This document shows positions 42,667 to 51,190 of a stretch of 64,000 nucleotides of DNA, one piece after another. Numbering within the stretch: the first letter of the stretch is position 1; every line of letters starts with the position of its first letter. Under the pieces are notes generated by a model. The model saw only the letters and a list, made by a program, of their open reading frames with translations. It ran no database searches and was not told the DNA's origin. The translations under genes were made by a program, and so were the position numbers. Source of the DNA: Kribbella pittospori (GTDB lineage: Bacteria; Actinomycetota; Actinomycetes; Propionibacteriales; Kribbellaceae). The DNA is taken from the NCBI RefSeq assembly GCF_004331465.1, contig NZ_SJKB01000005.1, forward strand, positions 186,001-250,000. Reading direction: 5' to 3'.

Positions 42667-43956
42667 TCACGACCCTTCCAGCAGCGGCTTGACCTCCTGG
42701 GCCGCCTTGTCCAGCGCGTCCTTCGGCGCCACCTTGCCGGCCAGCGCCTGCTGCAGATAGCGACTCAGTACGTCGCGGACCTGGACCCAGGCGGGCACGT
42801 TCGGATTGCCGATGTACGCCGATTGCGCCGCCAGGAAGGTCGTCAGCAACGGGTTCTTGGTCACGTAGGCGCTGCTCTTCGCCGACTGACGGACCGGGAG
42901 ACTGCCGATCACCTCGGCGTACTGGTTGCTCACCTCGGGCGAGGCCATGTACTCAAGGAACTTCCACGCCAGGTCCTGATTCTTGCTGTCCTTGCTGATG
43001 AACAGTCCGGTGCCCATGCCGCCGTACGCCTTGCCCGGCTGACCGCCGAGAGTTGGTGGCGCCAGTACGCCGAGCTTGTCGGCGAGGTCCGGCTTCGCCT
43101 TGACGAGTTGCAGCAGCTGGCTCGGCCCGAACTGGGTGATCGGCGCGGTGCCGAGCGCCAGCGGCTGTTGGGCGGGCGGACGGCTGAGGTAGTCGTCACC
43201 GACTCCAGTGGCCACTGCACCATCGCCCTGGTACAGGTTCACCATGTAGGTCAGCGCCTGCACCCCGGCCGGCGAGTTGAACTCCGCGGTCTTGCCGTCG
43301 TCGCTGAGCATCTTGCCGGATGCTGACCTGAGCAGAGCGATGAACGACTGCTCGTCGGCGATCGGCGACGTGGCGATGAGCATCCCGGACCGGGTCTTCG
43401 TCTTGAGCTTGCGAGCCGCGTCGTAGACCGACTCCCAACTCGTCAACGTGGCCGGGTCGACGCCTGCACCTTGGAGCAGGTCCTTGCGATAGACCAGCAG
43501 CGTTCCGGTGCCGGACAGCGGCATCAGATAATGCTTGCCGTCGACAACACCTTGGTCGAGCAGTCCACCGAAGTCGTCCTTGTCGGCCAGCGCGTTGATC
43601 CGGTCGTCCAGGGCGAGAACCCGATCGTTGGCAGCGAATCCCGCTGCTGCGGCGGTGCCGTGGCCCCAGACGTCCGGCGTCGTACCGGAGGCGAACGCCG
43701 TGGTGAGCTTGGGTGACAGGTTCGGCCAGTCGACGTAGGTCACAGTGACCTTCGAACCGGTCTGCTGTTCGAACTTGGGGACCAGTGTCTTGGTGACGAG
43801 ATCGATCTCGACCTGGCTGTTCCCGGGGAACCAGACGGTGAGCTCCTTCGGCCCGGAGTTCCCGCCGGATCCGGACGGACTGCCGGTCCCACAGGCGGCG
43901 AGTACTGCGCTCAGCCCGATCGCGGTGACAGCGGTGAGCGTACGGCGAATGTTCAT
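42667..43956 (-). CDS. Sugar ABC transporter substrate-binding lipoprotein
   Basis: A 429-residue lipoprotein with signal peptide RTLTAVTAIGLSAVLAACG (lipobox LAAC) and a type I SBP fold (KELTVWFPGNSQVEID, TTPDVWGHGTAAAAGF, AWKFLEYMASPEVSNQYAE). The ATG at 43956 behind GAAGGATTG starts the signal peptide; the frame is open 66 bases further. It lies 17 bases after the LacI gene, so regulator and transporter are probably one transcript. Confidence 0.92.
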   Translation of the reverse strand: MNIRRTLTAVTAIGLSAVLAACGTGSPSGSGGNSGPKELTVWFPGNSQVEIDLVTKTLVPKFEQQTGSKVTVTYVDWPNLSPKLTTAFASGTTPDVWGHGTAAAAGFAANDRVLALDDRINALADKDDFGGLLDQGVVDGKHYLMPLSGTGTLLVYRKDLLQGAGVDPATLTSWESVYDAARKLKTKTRSGMLIATSPIADEQSFIALLRSASGKMLSDDGKTAEFNSPAGVQALTYMVNLYQGDGAVATGVGDDYLSRPPAQQPLALGTAPITQFGPSQLLQLVKAKPDLADKLGVLAPPTLGGQPGKAYGGMGTGLFISKDSKNQDLAWKFLEYMASPEVSNQYAEVIGSLPVRQSAKSSAYVTKNPLLTTFLAAQSAYIGNPNVPAWVQVRDVLSRYLQQALAGKVAPKDALDKAAQEVKPLLEGS

Positions 43957-43973
43957 CACAATCCTTCGGAAGG

Positions 43974-45008
43974 TCAGATGGTTCGCGGGCGCCCGATCGT
44001 GGCGCCGGGGTGGAATCCGCACTGCGCCACCAAAGGCGCGGCGCCCGCGGATCCATTGAGCAGTGACAAGAGAAGCCGCACGCCCAGCCGCCCGAGCTCG
44101 ACGCGAGGCATCCGCAAACAGGTCCAGTCGCGTGCGGCCGGCGGCTTGGGCGGGGTGTCCTGTAACACGACGACCGACAGGTCGGCGGGAATTCTCAGCT
44201 TGGCCGCACGCGCGGCCTTCCCCAGCGCCGCCGCCTGTACGGCGTTGTCCACCAGGACAGCGGTGACCCGGGAATCCAGGAGTCCGCCGAGCGTGGCCGG
44301 CCCGATCGCGCCAGGGTCGACAACGACCGGCCGGACGGCAGGCAGTCCGCGGTCCGCGAGACCTCTGCGTCGTCCGCGAGCCAGATCCTGCCTCGGTTCG
44401 TCGCGGTCGCGTTGCTGCAGATGACCGATCCGCACATGCCCGAGATCGGCCAACGTGTGAACGACCCGCGCGGTCGAGTCGGCATAGTCGCCGGTGACGA
44501 AGTGCAGGTCGACGCCGGGGACGTCCCGCCTGCCGATGAAGACGAACGGGTAGTCCTCCGCGGCCAGCCGGCGCAGCTCGGCCTTGTCCACCCGGATGCC
44601 GACGAAGATGCAGCCGTCGGCCACCTTGAGCCGGTTGCTCCCGTTCTTGTACACCCGCCGGACTCCTTCTTCGTCACGGGTCGACGTGAACAGCACGAGG
44701 TCGTAGCCCGCGGCCTCAGCTTCCTCCTCGATCCCCAGCAGGAACGGCTGGTAGTAGTCGTGGTGGTCGATCGGGAACATCGACTCGTAGGTGTGCACCC
44801 CGAGGAGTTGGTTGCTCATGCCCTGCAAGCTGCGGGCGATGACGTCCGGCACGTAGCCCAGGGTCCGGATCGCGCGCTCGACCTTGTCGATCGTCTCCGG
44901 TGGGATCCGGCGGCCGGACGCCTGACCGTTCAGCACGCTCGACACCGTCGCCTGGGAGACGCCGGCAGCTCTGGCGACGTCGGTCTGGCGCGGGCGGGTC
45001 TGCGGCAC
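43974..45008 (-). CDS. LacI-family transcriptional regulator
   Basis: A 344-residue repressor. The helix-turn-helix and hinge are TDVARAAGVSQATVSSVLNG and VERAIRTLGYVPDVIARSL. The C-terminal sugar-binding domain is somewhat degenerate: the usual GGxxDSEPAQDRLxGYRxAL area is short (RDEPRQDLARGRRRGLADRG-like, given in part). I prefer GTG at 45008, with AAAGGTGG upstream, over GTG at 45020. It heads the reverse unit and probably regulates it. Its promoter region contains the first pair of the shared TATGGTAGTAC words, which may be operators of another regulator. Confidence 0.9.
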   Translation of the reverse strand: MPQTRPRQTDVARAAGVSQATVSSVLNGQASGRRIPPETIDKVERAIRTLGYVPDVIARSLQGMSNQLLGVHTYESMFPIDHHDYYQPFLLGIEEEAEAAGYDLVLFTSTRDEEGVRRVYKNGSNRLKVADGCIFVGIRVDKAELRRLAAEDYPFVFIGRRDVPGVDLHFVTGDYADSTARVVHTLADLGHVRIGHLQQRDRDEPRQDLARGRRRGLADRGLPAVRPVVVDPGAIGPATLGGLLDSRVTAVLVDNAVQAAALGKAARAAKLRIPADLSVVVLQDTPPKPPAARDWTCLRMPRVELGRLGVRLLLSLLNGSAGAAPLVAQCGFHPGATIGRPRTI

Positions 45009-45134
45009 CGTCCATACCACCTTTCGTTCGTGGATGGCCGTGCTAATACCTATAAGCGTTGGTGGATCTGCTCATCGTCGTCACCGCCTCCGAGCACTGT
45101 CAAGGCTTCGCGGCCTTGCCTGGGCAGATCGTAG

Positions 45135-45164
45135 TATGGTAGTACGGCGGTTGTATGGTAGTAC
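45135..45164. promoter_or_regulatory. Two copies of the word TATGGTAGTAC before the glycosidase gene
   Basis: Exact copies at 45135-45145 and 45154-45164, 19 bases apart start to start, so on nearly the same side of the helix over two turns. The second copy ends where a TACGTT -10 box (45162-45167) lies, so a bound protein would block the promoter of the glycosidase gene. The same word recurs at 54538 and in variant form at 47664 and 47701. The likely binder is the GntR protein at 47711. Confidence 0.7.
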
Positions 45165-45200
45165 GTTAGCATGGTGAACCGCCACCACCAGGAGGCACCG

Positions 45201-46637
45201 TTGAATCCGCTCCCCGCCCCGAGCCGCCGCGCCGTACTCGGTGGGCTCGCCGGAAGCACTGTCGCTGCCGCGATCGGGACCACGGTCCCGGCCCAGGCGA
45301 AGAGCGACAAGCCCGGGAAGAAGGACACCGTCCAGACCACGCCCAAGTTCCTGATGGGCCTCAACACCCACCTGACCGGACCGAAGTACATCCCCGACTC
45401 CGTCAGTGTGATCCAGCAGAGCAGTGCCAACGCGATCCGCGACGAGTGCGCCTGGGCCAAGGTTGAGCTGCAGGCCGGTGTCTTCGCGGTACCACCTGAG
45501 ATCGACACCTACTACACCCAAATCGTTGCCCAGGGCATTGAGCCGATGATCATCCTCGACTACGGCAACCCGCTCTACGACGGTGGCGAACGACCGACCT
45601 CGGCCGCCGGCATCGCAGCCTTCTGTGCGTACGCCGAGTTCCTGGCGCAGCACTTCGCCGGGCAGGTGACCCGCTTCGAGGTGTGGAACGAGTGGGACAT
45701 CGCGATCGGCGGCGTCACCGGCAACGGCGACCCGGTCCAGTACGTCAACCTGCTGTCCGCGGTCTACGCGACCCTCAAGGCGGTCGACCCGACGATCACC
45801 GTCGTCGGGGGAGCGGTGTCAGCGCTGAACTACACCTACATCAACACCCTGCTGGACAACGGGATCCTCGATGTCTGCGACATCTTCTCGGTCCACACCT
45901 ACGTGTACGCCGACCTGCCGATCGAGAACCGGGTCCCGGAAGTCTGGTGGCAGCACGTCCAGGACTTGCAGACGGTGGTGCGTACCTACAACAGCGGCCA
46001 GGACTTCCCGCTCTACGTCACCGAGCTCGGCTGGACGACCGGATTCAAACCCCTGACTGACGACGCCGGCATCACGCAGGAACTACAGGCGGCGTACGTC
46101 GCCCGGCTGTACCTGATCGCCCGCAGCCTGCCGTACCTGAAAGGTCTGTGGATCTACGGCTTCGAGGACGAGGCCTGGTCGTACAACACCTACGGCCCCA
46201 ACTACGGCATCGTGCGGCCCGACCTCACGCCGAAGGAGGGGTACTCCGCCTTCCACGCGGTCGCGCACATCGTCAAGTTCGGGACCTTCGTGAGCCTGAC
46301 CAACCCGCTCGACCCGAAGCTGTGGGCGCTGCAGTTCAGGGATCTGGACGGTTCCGACGTACTCGCCCTGTGGAACTCCTATCTCGACGACCACTACTCC
46401 GTCGTACTGCACAACAACGGCACCACGTTGGCGCCGATGAAATTCGAGCAGCCAGGCGGCCTGTCCGTCACCCGCCAGTGGGGTCGCAAGGCCTGGTACG
46501 ACGCGAGCAACGCGGTCTTCACCCCGGACGATCTGGACGTGACGCTGCGACGGCCGCCGGTGCTGATCAGCGGACCGCTCACCGATGTGACGTTCCGGTT
46601 GATCCGCAAGCACACCTTCCCCGACACGACGCGGTAG
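45201..46637 (+). CDS. Secreted clan-A glycoside hydrolase (GH5/GH39-like)
   Basis: A 478-residue protein with a twin-arginine-like signal (PSRRAVLGGLAGSTVAAAIG, cleavage after PAQA). A TIM-barrel follows (FLMGLNTHLTG, PMIILDYGNPLYDGG). The acid/base is probably Glu164 in EVWNEWD and the nucleophile Glu275 in YVTELGWTT. A beta domain forms the C-terminus. The best start is TTG at 45201, five bases after AGGAGG; the ATG at 45171 lies at the transcription start and has no ribosome site. It should act outside the cell on a plant glycoside or oligosaccharide, giving the substrate for the nearby importers. The exact family is uncertain. Confidence 0.85.
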   Translation: MNPLPAPSRRAVLGGLAGSTVAAAIGTTVPAQAKSDKPGKKDTVQTTPKFLMGLNTHLTGPKYIPDSVSVIQQSSANAIRDECAWAKVELQAGVFAVPPEIDTYYTQIVAQGIEPMIILDYGNPLYDGGERPTSAAGIAAFCAYAEFLAQHFAGQVTRFEVWNEWDIAIGGVTGNGDPVQYVNLLSAVYATLKAVDPTITVVGGAVSALNYTYINTLLDNGILDVCDIFSVHTYVYADLPIENRVPEVWWQHVQDLQTVVRTYNSGQDFPLYVTELGWTTGFKPLTDDAGITQELQAAYVARLYLIARSLPYLKGLWIYGFEDEAWSYNTYGPNYGIVRPDLTPKEGYSAFHAVAHIVKFGTFVSLTNPLDPKLWALQFRDLDGSDVLALWNSYLDDHYSVVLHNNGTTLAPMKFEQPGGLSVTRQWGRKAWYDASNAVFTPDDLDVTLRRPPVLISGPLTDVTFRLIRKHTFPDTTR

Positions 46638-46639
46638 CG

Positions 46640-47635
46640 ATGACGGTGGACAACGCCATCGTCTTCCCGGCGCCCGGTGTCGCCGAGCTGCGTCAGGTGC
46701 AGCTCCCCGACGCCGGGCCCGGTGAAGTCCGGCTGCGGACCCGGCTCTCACTGATGAGCACCGGCACCGAGGGCATCGCCTTCGCCCGCCGCTTCGGCGC
46801 GGGCACCCACTGGGCGCAGTACGTCGAGTATCCGTTCCGGCCCGGCTATTCCGTTGTCGGCGTGGTCGACCAGACCGGTCACGAGTCGGGCTTGTCGGTT
46901 GGCGACCGGGTCGTGGCCCGCGCACCTCACGCCTCGCGGGTCGTAGTCCGCGCCGACCGGTGTACGCCGGTCCCGGCCGGCCTGGCCGACGAGCAGGCAG
47001 TGTGGTTCGCGCTCGCGAAGATCGCCTTCGTCGGGATCCGGGTGGGGGAGGTCCGGCCAGGATCCCGGGTTCTGGTGGTCGGAGCGGGGCCTATCGGCCA
47101 GATGGCGACTCGCTGGGCCGCAGCCGCGGCGGCCGCGCGGATCGTGGTCGTCGACAGCGTCGCGGCTCGGCTGGACCTAGCGATGGCCGGCGGAGCGACC
47201 GCCACGATCGGCAGCCCGATCGACGACGCCCAGGACGAGCTCGCGGCAGCCTTCGGCGGTCAGCCGCCCGAGGTGGTGCTCGACTCGACTGGCAACGCCG
47301 CGGTGCTACCCGGCGCCCTGCGCGCCGCTGCCGACCATGGCCGGGTGGTCCTGCTCGGCGACGCCGGCACGCCGTCGGACCAACGACTCACCTCGGATGT
47401 GATGGTTCGCGGCGTGTCGATCATGGGTGCTCACGACTCGTACACGATCGGTGATCAGCGCTGGGACAACGACCGTGAGATCGTCCGGCTGGTGTTCCGG
47501 CTCGCTGCCGCGGGACGGTTCCCATTGACCGGAATGGTCGGCGACCGGTTCGGCCCGAAGGATTGTCAGCGGGCCTACGAGTTGGCCGCCACTCAGCGGC
47601 ACCGGACGATGGGCATCGTCTTCGACTGGGATTGA
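46640..47635 (+). CDS. Medium-chain dehydrogenase/reductase
   Basis: A 331-residue MDR protein. The cofactor motif is VLVVGAGPIGQMATRWAAA and an Asp follows (VVVDSVAAR), so NAD is likely. The N-terminal catalytic half lacks the usual Cys and GHE zinc ligands: where they should be one finds LSLMSTGTEGIAFAR and RPGYSVVGVV. STGTE is typical of the subgroup related to bacteriochlorophyllide dehydrogenase (BchC) and sugar-modifying MDRs. It follows the glycosidase by two bases. It may oxidise the released sugar, but a zinc-free mechanism must be assumed. Confidence 0.87.
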   Translation: MTVDNAIVFPAPGVAELRQVQLPDAGPGEVRLRTRLSLMSTGTEGIAFARRFGAGTHWAQYVEYPFRPGYSVVGVVDQTGHESGLSVGDRVVARAPHASRVVVRADRCTPVPAGLADEQAVWFALAKIAFVGIRVGEVRPGSRVLVVGAGPIGQMATRWAAAAAAARIVVVDSVAARLDLAMAGGATATIGSPIDDAQDELAAAFGGQPPEVVLDSTGNAAVLPGALRAAADHGRVVLLGDAGTPSDQRLTSDVMVRGVSIMGAHDSYTIGDQRWDNDREIVRLVFRLAAAGRFPLTGMVGDRFGPKDCQRAYELAATQRHRTMGIVFDWD

Positions 47636-47663
47636 GCGTGGCGGAAGGACTTTGCGAGGTTGC

Positions 47664-47710
47664 ATGCTACCATACATGGGACATTGAGGCAGGTCGAAGG
47701 GTGGTAGTAC
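47664..47710. promoter_or_regulatory. Variant copies of the shared operator word before gntR
   Basis: ATGCTACCATA at 47664-47674 (reverse TATGGTAGCAT, two changes from the consensus) and GTGGTAGTAC at 47701-47710 (one change) flank the gntR start at 47711. The second touches the start codon. Such placement fits autorepression by the GntR protein. Confidence 0.6.
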
Positions 47711-48469
47711 ATGGTCGAGCGGAGGACGCGCGGCACACGGCGGGTCCAACTGAGCCGGATGCGGGACTCCAGCACGCGCTCGCAGGTCTACAGCCAGCTG
47801 CGCAGTGAGATCATCACGCTGACGATGAAGCCCGGCCAGGTGCTGTCCGAGAGCGAGCTCGCCGAGGTGTACGGCGTGAGCCGGACACCGGTCCGTGAGG
47901 CGCTGATCAGGCTGGCCGACGAGAGCCTCGTCGAGGTGGTGCCGCAACTCGGCACCTACGTCTCGCGGATCAGTGTCCGCGAGGTCCGCGAGGCGCAGTT
48001 CATCCGCGAGACCCTCGAGCGCGCTTCGCTGCCGCTGGCGATCAAGCGGATCACCCCCGTCGACGAGGCCCAGTTGCGGTTGCTGCTGGCCACGCAGGCC
48101 GACGCCGGCGAGCGTGGCGATCTGATCGAGTGGTTCAGCACCGACGAGCAGTTGCACCGGGCGTTGCTGGAGATCGCCGGCCACCCGAAGACCTGGTCCG
48201 TGGTGTCGTCGATCAAGGCCCACCTGGATCGGGTCCGGATGCTGTCGCTGCCCGAGCCGGAGATCCTGTCGTCGATGCACGGCCAGCACGCCACCTTGGT
48301 CGACCACGTGGTCGCCAAGCGGACGCAGCAGGCCGACAAGCTGCTGACCCAGCACCTGCGCGGCGTCCTCGGCGTACTCGAGCCGCTGGAGAAGCAGCAT
48401 CCGGACTACTTCCAGCTCGACGAGGAGCACGACGTACGGTCGCCTCGTCCGGCCGGCCGCGCTCGCTGA
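47711..48469 (+). CDS. GntR-family regulator, FCD subfamily
   Basis: A 252-residue regulator. The winged helix-turn-helix is at about residues 24-90 (SQVYSQLRSEIITLTMKPGQ, then LAEVYGVSRTPVREALIRL); the FCD domain has metal-ligand candidates in STDEQLHRALLEIAGHP and HGQHATLVDHV. An unusual basic N-terminal extension (VERRTRGTRRVQ) precedes the domain. It ends 10 bases before the convergent mannonate dehydratase gene. The repeated TATGGTAGTAC word before the glycosidase operon, before this gene and before the transporter operon makes it the presumed regulator of all three. Confidence 0.92.
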   Translation: MVERRTRGTRRVQLSRMRDSSTRSQVYSQLRSEIITLTMKPGQVLSESELAEVYGVSRTPVREALIRLADESLVEVVPQLGTYVSRISVREVREAQFIRETLERASLPLAIKRITPVDEAQLRLLLATQADAGERGDLIEWFSTDEQLHRALLEIAGHPKTWSVVSSIKAHLDRVRMLSLPEPEILSSMHGQHATLVDHVVAKRTQQADKLLTQHLRGVLGVLEPLEKQHPDYFQLDEEHDVRSPRPAGRAR

Positions 48470-48479
48470 CACCACCTGG

Positions 48480-49535
48480 TCAGGCTGACCGAGGCGCGGT
48501 CGCGTCGATCAGCGCCTGGATGTAGCCAACAGCGTGTGCCCGTCCGCGGTGACCCCACTCGGTGTCGCCGACCAGCCGCGGCGTGTGGTCGTCGAGGATG
48601 AAGCCGTCGAAGCCGGCCCGGCGCAAAGCCTGGACGACGCGGTACGGCTCGTAGTTGCCCTCACCGAGGAAGCTTTCCTCGAACACCGGCACGGTGCCGC
48701 GGACGTCGCGGAGATGGACGTAGCCGATCTGGCCGCGCGGTCCGAAGTGGTCGATCGCCGCCAGCACCGCAGCCTCACCGCCCATCTCCGACACAGTTCC
48801 CAGGCACAACTCCACCGCCCAGGCTGGACTCGGGACCAGCTTGGCGGCGCGCTTCAGCGCGTCGACACTGCGGATGATGCGGGCGATGCCGCCGAGCGAC
48901 GGAACCGGTGGGTCGTCCGGATGGATCGCCAGCCGGATGCCGGCCTCCTCCGCAGCGGGCAGCACTCCTTCCATGAAGTAGCGGTAGTTCTCCCACATCT
49001 GCTCCTCGCCGATCTCGACGCCGAGATCCGGATAGCCGCCGGCGGCGAAATCGTCCTTGCCCAGATGCTCCGAGTCGTCCCGGGGTGCGTTGCGCCGGGC
49101 AACCAACAGGTCTGCGGCGTTGGCCGGATCCAGGGCCGCGGCCAGGTCGAACGACGTGACCTCGGCGCCGCCACGACCACGGTCGTCCATGCCGGTCCGG
49201 ACGACACCGACCGGGCAGAAGTGATACCCGAGGATCGCGATGCCCGCGCGTCCTACGTTGCGGATCGTCTCCCGGACGTTGTCGATGTCCTCGTCGCGGC
49301 CCGGCAGGCCCAACATCGCGCGCTGGTAGAACGACTGCGGGATGTTCTCGATCGCCTCCAGCGCCAGCCCTCGACTCTCGCACCGCTCCCGCAAGGCGAT
49401 CAGGTCGGCCACCTCCCAGCGTCGCTCGCCAGGAAGCCAGGGCGTGTTCACTTGGATGCCGGCCAGCCCGAGTTGCCGCGCGAACGTCAGGAGCTCGTCC
49501 GACGGATCGTGGAACTGGCCGAGTACGACGCGCAC
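48480..49535 (-). CDS. uxuA: Mannonate dehydratase (UxuA type)
   Basis: A 351-residue TIM-barrel enzyme that dehydrates D-mannonate to 2-keto-3-deoxygluconate. Metal and active-site segments visible are ENIPQSFYQRAMLG, RLAIHPDDPPVPSLGGIARI, WAVELCLGTVSEMGG, YVHLRDVRGTVPVFEESFL and ILDDHTPRL. Bacterial UxuA is usually near 350-390 residues. The GTG at 49535 follows the stop of the FAD gene by one base; the frame upstream is spurious. Its place after an FAD oxidoreductase suggests that the imported sugar is oxidised and channelled as a uronate or aldonate. Confidence 0.88.
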   Translation of the reverse strand: MRVVLGQFHDPSDELLTFARQLGLAGIQVNTPWLPGERRWEVADLIALRERCESRGLALEAIENIPQSFYQRAMLGLPGRDEDIDNVRETIRNVGRAGIAILGYHFCPVGVVRTGMDDRGRGGAEVTSFDLAAALDPANAADLLVARRNAPRDDSEHLGKDDFAAGGYPDLGVEIGEEQMWENYRYFMEGVLPAAEEAGIRLAIHPDDPPVPSLGGIARIIRSVDALKRAAKLVPSPAWAVELCLGTVSEMGGEAAVLAAIDHFGPRGQIGYVHLRDVRGTVPVFEESFLGEGNYEPYRVVQALRRAGFDGFILDDHTPRLVGDTEWGHRGRAHAVGYIQALIDATAPRSA

Positions 49536-49536
49536 G

Positions 49537-51180
49537 TCAGGCCTGCACCGGGATCGGCGTACTGGCTGCCTCGCGCCGATAAGCCGAGTCGGCGAGCGGT
49601 CGTTCCCGGATCTCTCGCGGCCATTCGAGTGGTACGCCGAAGGTGCCGGTGAGCAGCCGTTGGTAGTCGGCCAGCAGGCCAGGCTCGTTGCGGACCTGCG
49701 TCGGCTCATGCCTACCGTCGAGGCAGAACGCTGCCAGTGCGCCGACAGCCTCACCGATCGCCCACTCGACCGGGTGCAGTCGGTAGCAGCCGTTGGTGAT
49801 GTGCGTGCTGCCGATGTTCTTGTTGGCCGGCAGCAGGTTCGTCACCCGCCGCGGCAGCAGCGCACCCAGTGGGATCTGGAACGGATGACTGTCCAGGTCG
49901 ACGTACGTACGGCCGGACGTGCTCGGGTGCAGGTCGATCCGGTAAGCCCCGATGCCCACGCTGTCCGCGAACTGCGCGGGACCGCCGAGCCCTTCCCGCG
50001 CGGTGACACCGAGGTGGTTTTCGGTCACGGTCAGCTCGCCGAGGATGCGTCGGCTCTCCCGGATGTACGCCGCCTTCGCCAGCCCATCCGTGGTCCCGGT
50101 GGCCTCGCGGCACAACCGCAGTCCTGGGTAGCCGGTTCCGCCGTCGGATCGCGGTACGGCGGTCTGCAGCCAGTACACCAGCGAGCGGGTGAGCTCGCGG
50201 CTCTCGGCCAGCGCACGGTCTCGCGTGGCGTCGTCCACGCCGATCAGAGGCGCCAGCCAGTAGTCGTTCTGCGGCCAGTTCATCAGGGTGACGTCGGTGG
50301 TGAGCACCTCGGTGAACTGGTCGGCGCTGCGGATCCGCCGGTAGTTCCACCGGGTCCTGGCGATGCGATCGTCGGCCGCATCCCCGAACAACTGCAGCTC
50401 GCGGATGACCAGCGTCCCCGGATCGACATCGGTCAGGGTGAGCTGCGAGCCGGGCCAGACCCCCGACTCATGGTTCAGCCAGAAGTCGTAGCTGTCCGGC
50501 TTGTCGATCGTGTGATCCTCACCCGGCCGGTGCTCGAGCGCGCAGCACCAGGTGATCGCCTGCTGGTCGAGCGGATTGGCAGGGCCAGGAAGTGCGTGCG
50601 GCTCGCCGGTCTCGTCCTGCGACTCGGCACCGACGACATGCTCGATGCCGCCGAGCTCGAGAAGGTCGCCCAGCTCGGTCGCGTCCACGACGTACGGCGC
50701 GCTCAACGTGCGTTCGTCGCCTGTCTCCAGGCTGCGGACCGTCACGGCCTCGACTCGGTCGCCGTCGGTGTGGACCGCGACGGGGACATGCCGCATCAGG
50801 AGTGTGATCCGCCCCGAGGACAGGTATGGCGCCAGCATCTCGCCGATGACCGCGACGGCGACGGGTGGTTCGTGGCACAAGCCGCTGACGAGGCCGCGGC
50901 CAGGGTTCAACGTGGCGTCGGCCCTGGCCGCCTCGGTCAGCGGATAGTTCCGCCGGTAGAAGTCGCGGATGCCGGCACGCAGTCGCTGGTACGACGCTGA
51001 GCTGTACGGACCCTCGATCCAGGCGTTCTCGTCCGGCGGCACGGCCTGGGTGGTGAGTTGACCGCCGAGCCAGTCCAACTCCTCGGTGAGGACGACGGTC
51101 CGGCCGAGCGTCGCGGCGGCCAGTGCGACGGCGACGCCACCGAGCCCGCCGCCGATGACGACGACATCAGTCTGAGTCAT
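49537..51180 (-). CDS. FAD-dependent oxidoreductase (FAD_oxidored family), copy 2
   Basis: A 547-residue flavoenzyme and paralogue of the protein at 39179: the same blocks appear (VVIGGGLGGVAVALAAATLG, WLGGQLTTQAVPPDENAWIE, VDATELGDLLELGGIEHVVG, NIGSTHITNGCYRLHPVEW). The ATG at 51180 follows the permease by ten bases. It is in one operon with an importer and mannonate dehydratase. The two copies stand in parallel gene orders (SBP, permease, permease, FAD enzyme), so an importer plus FAD enzyme seems to be a working module. Reaction and electron acceptor are unknown. Confidence 0.88.
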   Translation of the reverse strand: MTQTDVVVIGGGLGGVAVALAAATLGRTVVLTEELDWLGGQLTTQAVPPDENAWIEGPYSSASYQRLRAGIRDFYRRNYPLTEAARADATLNPGRGLVSGLCHEPPVAVAVIGEMLAPYLSSGRITLLMRHVPVAVHTDGDRVEAVTVRSLETGDERTLSAPYVVDATELGDLLELGGIEHVVGAESQDETGEPHALPGPANPLDQQAITWCCALEHRPGEDHTIDKPDSYDFWLNHESGVWPGSQLTLTDVDPGTLVIRELQLFGDAADDRIARTRWNYRRIRSADQFTEVLTTDVTLMNWPQNDYWLAPLIGVDDATRDRALAESRELTRSLVYWLQTAVPRSDGGTGYPGLRLCREATGTTDGLAKAAYIRESRRILGELTVTENHLGVTAREGLGGPAQFADSVGIGAYRIDLHPSTSGRTYVDLDSHPFQIPLGALLPRRVTNLLPANKNIGSTHITNGCYRLHPVEWAIGEAVGALAAFCLDGRHEPTQVRNEPGLLADYQRLLTGTFGVPLEWPREIRERPLADSAYRREAASTPIPVQA

Positions 51181-51190
51181 ACGAAACCTC

